From: Actinomycetota bacterium
GTDB lineage: Bacteria > Actinomycetota > Actinomycetes > Nanopelagicales > Nanopelagicaceae
Reading direction: 5' to 3'
Length of the DNA: 8,459 nucleotides
Assembly: GCA_010032125.1 (NCBI GenBank)
Contig: RHAU01000017.1
Span: forward strand, 1-8,459
Made by a program: the position numbers and the translations under genes. Shown in pieces: positions 5,759 to 8,459 of the stretch (positions are counted from its first letter, which is position 1; each line of letters starts with the position of its first letter). The notes beneath the pieces were generated by a model. It did not search any database, was not told the DNA's origin, and was given only the letters and a program-made list of their open reading frames with translations.

Positions 5759-8275
5759 CTACGAAAGCGTGTATCTCAAGACTCGGTGGCCAAACTTTCG
5801 CTCTCCAACCCAAAGATAACCGTCTGCAACCCATATTGAGGATGGCCAACGAACTTCGGATTCACTCAACGCTGGACGCTTATCTGAGGTGTCGCTTCCA
5901 GTACCAATGACAGCGGTTGGATCTGAGCCGCTCATGGCTGAAGAAAGTGAGGACCAATAGAGAACGCGATGAAAACTTGTGTCCGCTACATAGAGTGATT
6001 CCCCAGAAGTCATGGCGTCGGCGGGCAAATTCATTGCGTAAGGAACGCTTCCGGTTGGCGCCGCATCTTGCTTCAAACTTGCGACATTCCAAACCTTGAT
6101 ATGAACAGCGTTATACATACTTATTCCTATTAGGTACTTGCCATCTGCACGAATGCGATTTACCTCTGCCGAAATTGAAAAATCAGGGCTATCAGTCTTG
6201 CCCGAAGGTAATCCTTTCCAGACATAAATCTTTTTCGCTTGCCCATCAAGAATGTAAAAATAAGTATCGTCAACTGCAACTCTGAGAGCACCATCGAAGG
6301 TTACGTTTCCGATGGAGTCCTTGATGTTTAGGATTGGAACGTCGGCTGTGTTTGTTGGAATTCCATTCCAAACAACGAAAGTTTTCTCTCCCGCTGCGGC
6401 GTAAATATCCTTGCCATCTATTTTGCCAGTATCCGAAGAGTCGGGCTGGAAATCCATCGCCAATAAAGGATTTGGATCATTTTGATTCTGAGTAGTCCAT
6501 ACCAAATCCGGCTTTGCGCCGTCGGTAGCTGGGATCTTCTTCCACACATAGATTTTTCGATCAAAGTCACTATTTATTGCCATCGCACCGTTGAGCGTTG
6601 CGACTTGTGGATTGGTAATCATGAAATTTGTTAACAGGGAATTCTCAACTTTCTGACCAACATAGCTTCCATTTCCAGCAACTGATTCTCCGTAGTACCC
6701 GGTTGAACCCAAGAAGAAATCTGCCTTTGCAGTTGTCGACGGAATCCCTTTGAATACTGATACGCGATTTCCGTTATATTCCGTTACATACATATGGCCG
6801 TTTGCGATAGCGACATCTCCTCCGTCGCCGCCATCAAAAGGTGTTCCCGAAGCAATGGGGGTACCGTCAGTTTTAGTGGTGAGGTCGGCTGGAAATTCAT
6901 GTAATTCGCGCATGAACACCAAGTAACTCTTTCCAGTTGAGTCGAAAGTTCCAACACCCCACTCTTTCAGATGATAGTTTGGCGCAGCAGAACTACTCGT
7001 TGGCCAATTAAGAAATACGTGAGTTACAGCTTCGACTACATTCCCGTTAGGTGCTTTTACATCATCGCACTTTGAATTGTGTTCGCCTACAAGTAAGCGA
7101 GTTCCATCGCTAGTAATTCCTCTTGGAGTTCCGATACAAGAAGTAGAAGTCCCCGTGATGCTAAATGATGCAGAGCTTGAACTTGACGTTGGAAATGTGT
7201 TCCAGAATCGGAGTTCACTTTTTCCGGTTAACGAAGCAACTACTTTCCTACCATCAGACCATATTCCCCACGGCCACGCATCAGCCCCCAGGTCAATTGC
7301 AAAACTCGCGCTTGCTCCTGTAGTGGTTGGCATAGAGTTCCATACCAAAATCCGGTTGTTATCAGAGTCAGCAACCAGGAATTTGTTGTCGGGCGTTATG
7401 ACTGCATCGCTTGGCCAGTTACATTGGTTTAATCCGGTTCCAGATGACGTGGAAGTCGTATTTTGTTGGCAGAGAACAAAATCTGGAAGCGTTGATCCTG
7501 AGGTCGGTGCTGTATTCCACACCAAAATCCTATTATTCACGCGATCCATCAAAACTAAGTTTGTTCCATTGGTTGCAAGTCCGCTCGGATGATCATAAAC
7601 ACCAGTTCCAGATGTTGAGGCGAGTCCAAGAGCAGATAGATAAGAAGTTGGCCGAGCCGCTGAAGTGATTGATGTACCACTTCCATTAGTGAGCGCGGAA
7701 TATGTGCTAGACACTTCGGTAACGGGTGATGACGCTTGAATAGTTTGAGGTTTTTGTGGAGTAGGTTGCGCGCTTGGTTGATTTGTAGGCTGTGGATTTG
7801 GCTGTTGAGGCTGTGGATTGGGTTGGGCACTTGGTTGTGGATTGGGCTGTTGAGGTTGTGGATTTTGCGGCTGATCAATTCTCCATTGCCAAGTTAATTT
7901 TCCAGAAGGGTCAGCAACACACACCAAATCCTTCCCGCTCACTGTAAAAAATTGTCCGGCGCTTGGACATAACACTCCAACAGATGGAGTAATTGGATCT
8001 TTCGGCGCCGGCAATTGAGAAGGTTGAGGAAGTGGTTGTTCAACCGAACTTGGTTGAGGTGAAGGCTTTGGAGCGGCAATTTTCACGGCAACGCCTTTAT
8101 CCCAAACTAACTTCTTGCCTGACTTAATACACGTGTATTTCTTTCCCGAAACAGTCTTAGTTATACCCGCTTTTGAACAAGAAGTTCCCGTAATAGTTGC
8201 AGCAATTGATTCGGGATACATAGACATTAGAGCCCACAGGGTCAGGATTGCGACTACCCATCCACGTCTTGGCAT
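5759..8275 (-). CDS. Large secreted protein: two Cys modules, Pro/Gln stalk and NHL/beta-propeller-like repeats
   Basis: This is an 838-aa extracellular protein of unknown function. A Sec-type signal peptide (Arg3-Arg4, hydrophobic 6-20, likely cleavage after SIA at residue 25) is followed by a two-cysteine module (28-60). A Pro-rich linker and a second copy of the module (99-132) come next, then a Pro/Gln/Asn stalk (about 135-178) and a Ser/Thr-rich connector. From about 225 to the end there are roughly eleven repeats of beta-propeller type, each marked by a strand ending such as 'RILVWNTAPT', 'RILVWNSMPT', 'VWNGIPT' or 'VWKGLPS' and preceded by 'G(I/L)..DG..L.V.D..N' motifs, as in NHL repeats. 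Eleven blades exceed one ordinary propeller, so two are likely. No C-terminal membrane helix, LPXTG signal or catalytic motif is seen. The ATG at 8275 is chosen because it gives the signal peptide and lies six bases after a -10 element. A role in cell-surface binding is plausible but inferred. Confidence 0.88.
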   Translation of the reverse strand: MPRRGWVVAILTLWALMSMYPESIAATITGTSCSKAGITKTVSGKKYTCIKSGKKLVWDKGVAVKIAAPKPSPQPSSVEQPLPQPSQLPAPKDPITPSVGVLCPSAGQFFTVSGKDLVCVADPSGKLTWQWRIDQPQNPQPQQPNPQPSAQPNPQPQQPNPQPTNQPSAQPTPQKPQTIQASSPVTEVSSTYSALTNGSGTSITSAARPTSYLSALGLASTSGTGVYDHPSGLATNGTNLVLMDRVNNRILVWNTAPTSGSTLPDFVLCQQNTTSTSSGTGLNQCNWPSDAVITPDNKFLVADSDNNRILVWNSMPTTTGASASFAIDLGADAWPWGIWSDGRKVVASLTGKSELRFWNTFPTSSSSSASFSITGTSTSCIGTPRGITSDGTRLLVGEHNSKCDDVKAPNGNVVEAVTHVFLNWPTSSSAAPNYHLKEWGVGTFDSTGKSYLVFMRELHEFPADLTTKTDGTPIASGTPFDGGDGGDVAIANGHMYVTEYNGNRVSVFKGIPSTTAKADFFLGSTGYYGESVAGNGSYVGQKVENSLLTNFMITNPQVATLNGAMAINSDFDRKIYVWKKIPATDGAKPDLVWTTQNQNDPNPLLAMDFQPDSSDTGKIDGKDIYAAAGEKTFVVWNGIPTNTADVPILNIKDSIGNVTFDGALRVAVDDTYFYILDGQAKKIYVWKGLPSGKTDSPDFSISAEVNRIRADGKYLIGISMYNAVHIKVWNVASLKQDAAPTGSVPYAMNLPADAMTSGESLYVADTSFHRVLYWSSLSSAMSGSDPTAVIGTGSDTSDKRPALSESEVRWPSSIWVADGYLWVGERKFGHRVLRYTLS
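7763..7864 (-). repeat. Tandem Pro/Gln/Asn repeat (stalk) in the secreted protein
   Basis: Two imperfect tandem copies of a 15-residue unit, NPQPQQPNPQPSAQP, lie at residues 138-152 (bases 7820-7864) and 153-171 (7763-7819). The second copy is extended by a four-residue TNQP insertion. Each unit contains two NPQP half-units, so the tract grew by nested duplication. Such tracts act as extended, protease-resistant spacers between surface modules and often vary in copy number between strains. Confidence 0.85.
7880..7981 (-). repeat. Copy 2 of the two-cysteine module in the secreted protein
   Basis: This segment encodes residues 99-132. Cys103 and Cys119 are also 16 apart, with VSGK before the second cysteine and GKLTWQW after it. 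The copies are similar in pattern but diverged in sequence, so the duplication is old or the module was acquired twice. Confidence 0.7.
8096..8194 (-). repeat. Copy 1 of the two-cysteine 'GKK-C-W' module in the secreted protein
   Basis: This segment encodes residues 28-60, pattern G-T-x-C-x3-G-x4-V-S-G-K-x2-x-C-x3-G-K-x-L-x-W. The second copy (7880-7981) has the same order: Cys, Gly, VSGK, Cys, SGKL, Trp. Two cysteines 16 residues apart in an exported protein suggest one disulfide per module. I recall similar modules in other secreted proteins of low-GC actinobacteria but cannot name a Pfam family. Confidence 0.7.
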
Positions 8276-8281
8276 GGTCTG

Positions 8282-8310
8282 AGCCTATGAAAGAAATGTC
8301 ATTTACTGAA
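8282..8310 (-). promoter_or_regulatory. Promoter giving a leaderless mRNA for the secreted propeller protein
   Basis: On the - strand, TTCAGT (8305-8310) is separated by 17 bases from TAGGCT (8282-8287), and only six bases then remain before the ATG at 8275. With initiation seven bases after the -10 hexamer, the A of the ATG is the first transcribed base. No Shine-Dalgarno sequence is present. Leaderless genes are common in actinobacteria. The -35 match is weak (three of six) and the -10 moderate. Confidence 0.5.
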
Positions 8311-8315
8311 GCGCT

Positions 8316-8321
8316 TAGACT
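8316..8321 (+). promoter_or_regulatory. Possible -10 element of the rightmost gene
   Basis: TAGACT ends ten bases before the ATG at 8331, so transcription would begin within about three bases of that start codon, again near-leaderless. It matches TATAAT at four of six positions, and no convincing -35 is seen. The 55-base gap between the divergent starts would then hold two back-to-back promoters. Confidence 0.3.
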
Positions 8322-8330
8322 TTCTCCCCC

Positions 8331-8459
8331 ATGGAAATTTCTCTTGCACACGTCAAAAATCGGTGGAACGACGTACTCGACGATCTTGAGCGAAAGAATC
8401 GGGTCGCCTGGCTTGCCTTCTTTGACGCACGATTGGTTTCTCTTCAAGGAAACCAACTG
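8331..8459 (+). CDS. DnaX (gamma/tau) C-terminal-domain-like protein, 5' part only
   Basis: The first 43 residues of an ORF that runs off the window. The sequence 'VKNRWNDVLDDLERKNRVAW' followed by 'LVSLQGNQL' matches, from memory, the pattern near the C-terminus of actinobacterial DNA polymerase III gamma/tau: W..VL..(V/L)....R..W.........(V/L)..L.G..L. In full-length DnaX this domain follows the AAA+ clamp-loader region. Here an in-frame TAG at 8316-8318 lies just before the ATG, so the domain is encoded without the ATPase part. There is no Shine-Dalgarno sequence, and a -10-like TAGACT suggests leaderless expression. A competing frame from ATG 8287 stays open to the window end but shows no recognisable motif. 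It could be a stand-alone replisome accessory protein or a decayed dnaX fragment. The total length is unknown. Confidence 0.6.
   Translation, partial: MEISLAHVKNRWNDVLDDLERKNRVAWLAFFDARLVSLQGNQL

Noticed and set aside
7077..7592. A 171-codon + strand ORF inside the propeller gene
   Set aside because: The - strand frame there contains regular propeller repeats. The + frame is their antisense reading and has no recognisable content.
8287..8459. An alternative + strand frame starting at ATG 8287 and open to the window end
   Set aside because: It lacks recognisable motifs, while the frame from 8331 carries the DnaX-tail-like pattern. Both cannot easily be coding, so the 8331 frame is preferred.

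Overview
The window looks like a chromosomal segment of a low- to mid-GC actinobacterium. A freshwater planktonic lineage of the Nanopelagicales (acI) type is my best guess, but no phylogenetic marker confirms it. The hints are a fused peptide-transporter ATPase, an unusually long DppB-type permease, a small two-helix PH-like protein, secreted 'GKK-Cys-Trp' modules and a DnaX C-terminus-like protein with actinobacterial sequence character. No rRNA, tRNA, CRISPR array, insertion sequence or phage gene was seen. The window is almost fully coding, and no gene-free stretch exceeds about 140 bases.

Left and centre (1-5729): a peptide/nickel-type (Dpp/Opp) ABC importer on the + strand. It begins with the 3' part of a family 5 solute-binding protein, which ends in a near-perfect intrinsic terminator. 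A DppB-type permease follows (515 aa, TTG start, with a large extra membrane insertion), then a DppC-type permease directly abutting it. A single 547-aa ATPase then carries both nucleotide-binding domains. Between dppC and the ATPase lies a small gene on the opposite strand encoding a membrane-anchored PH-like protein. Its stop codon overlaps the dppC stop in one CTAG, and its start is 26 bases from the ATPase start. The importer is therefore a split ('noncontiguous') operon wrapped around an antisense gene. Functionally, the binding protein captures oligopeptides outside the cell, the two permeases form the channel, and the fused ATPase powers import.

Right (5759-8275): one large - strand gene, convergent with the ATPase, encodes an 838-aa secreted protein. 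It has a signal peptide, two copies of a short two-cysteine module separated by Pro-rich linker, a Pro/Gln/Asn tandem-repeat stalk, and about eleven NHL/beta-propeller-like repeats. It appears to be transcribed without a leader.

Right edge (8331-8459, truncated): a divergent + strand ORF whose first 43 residues resemble the C-terminal domain of actinobacterial DNA polymerase III gamma/tau (DnaX). An in-frame stop just upstream means it is encoded here without the AAA+ ATPase part. With the secreted propeller protein, the oversized DppB and the antisense insertion, it is one of the items most worth following up. None of these amounts to a clear new multi-gene system within the visible sequence.
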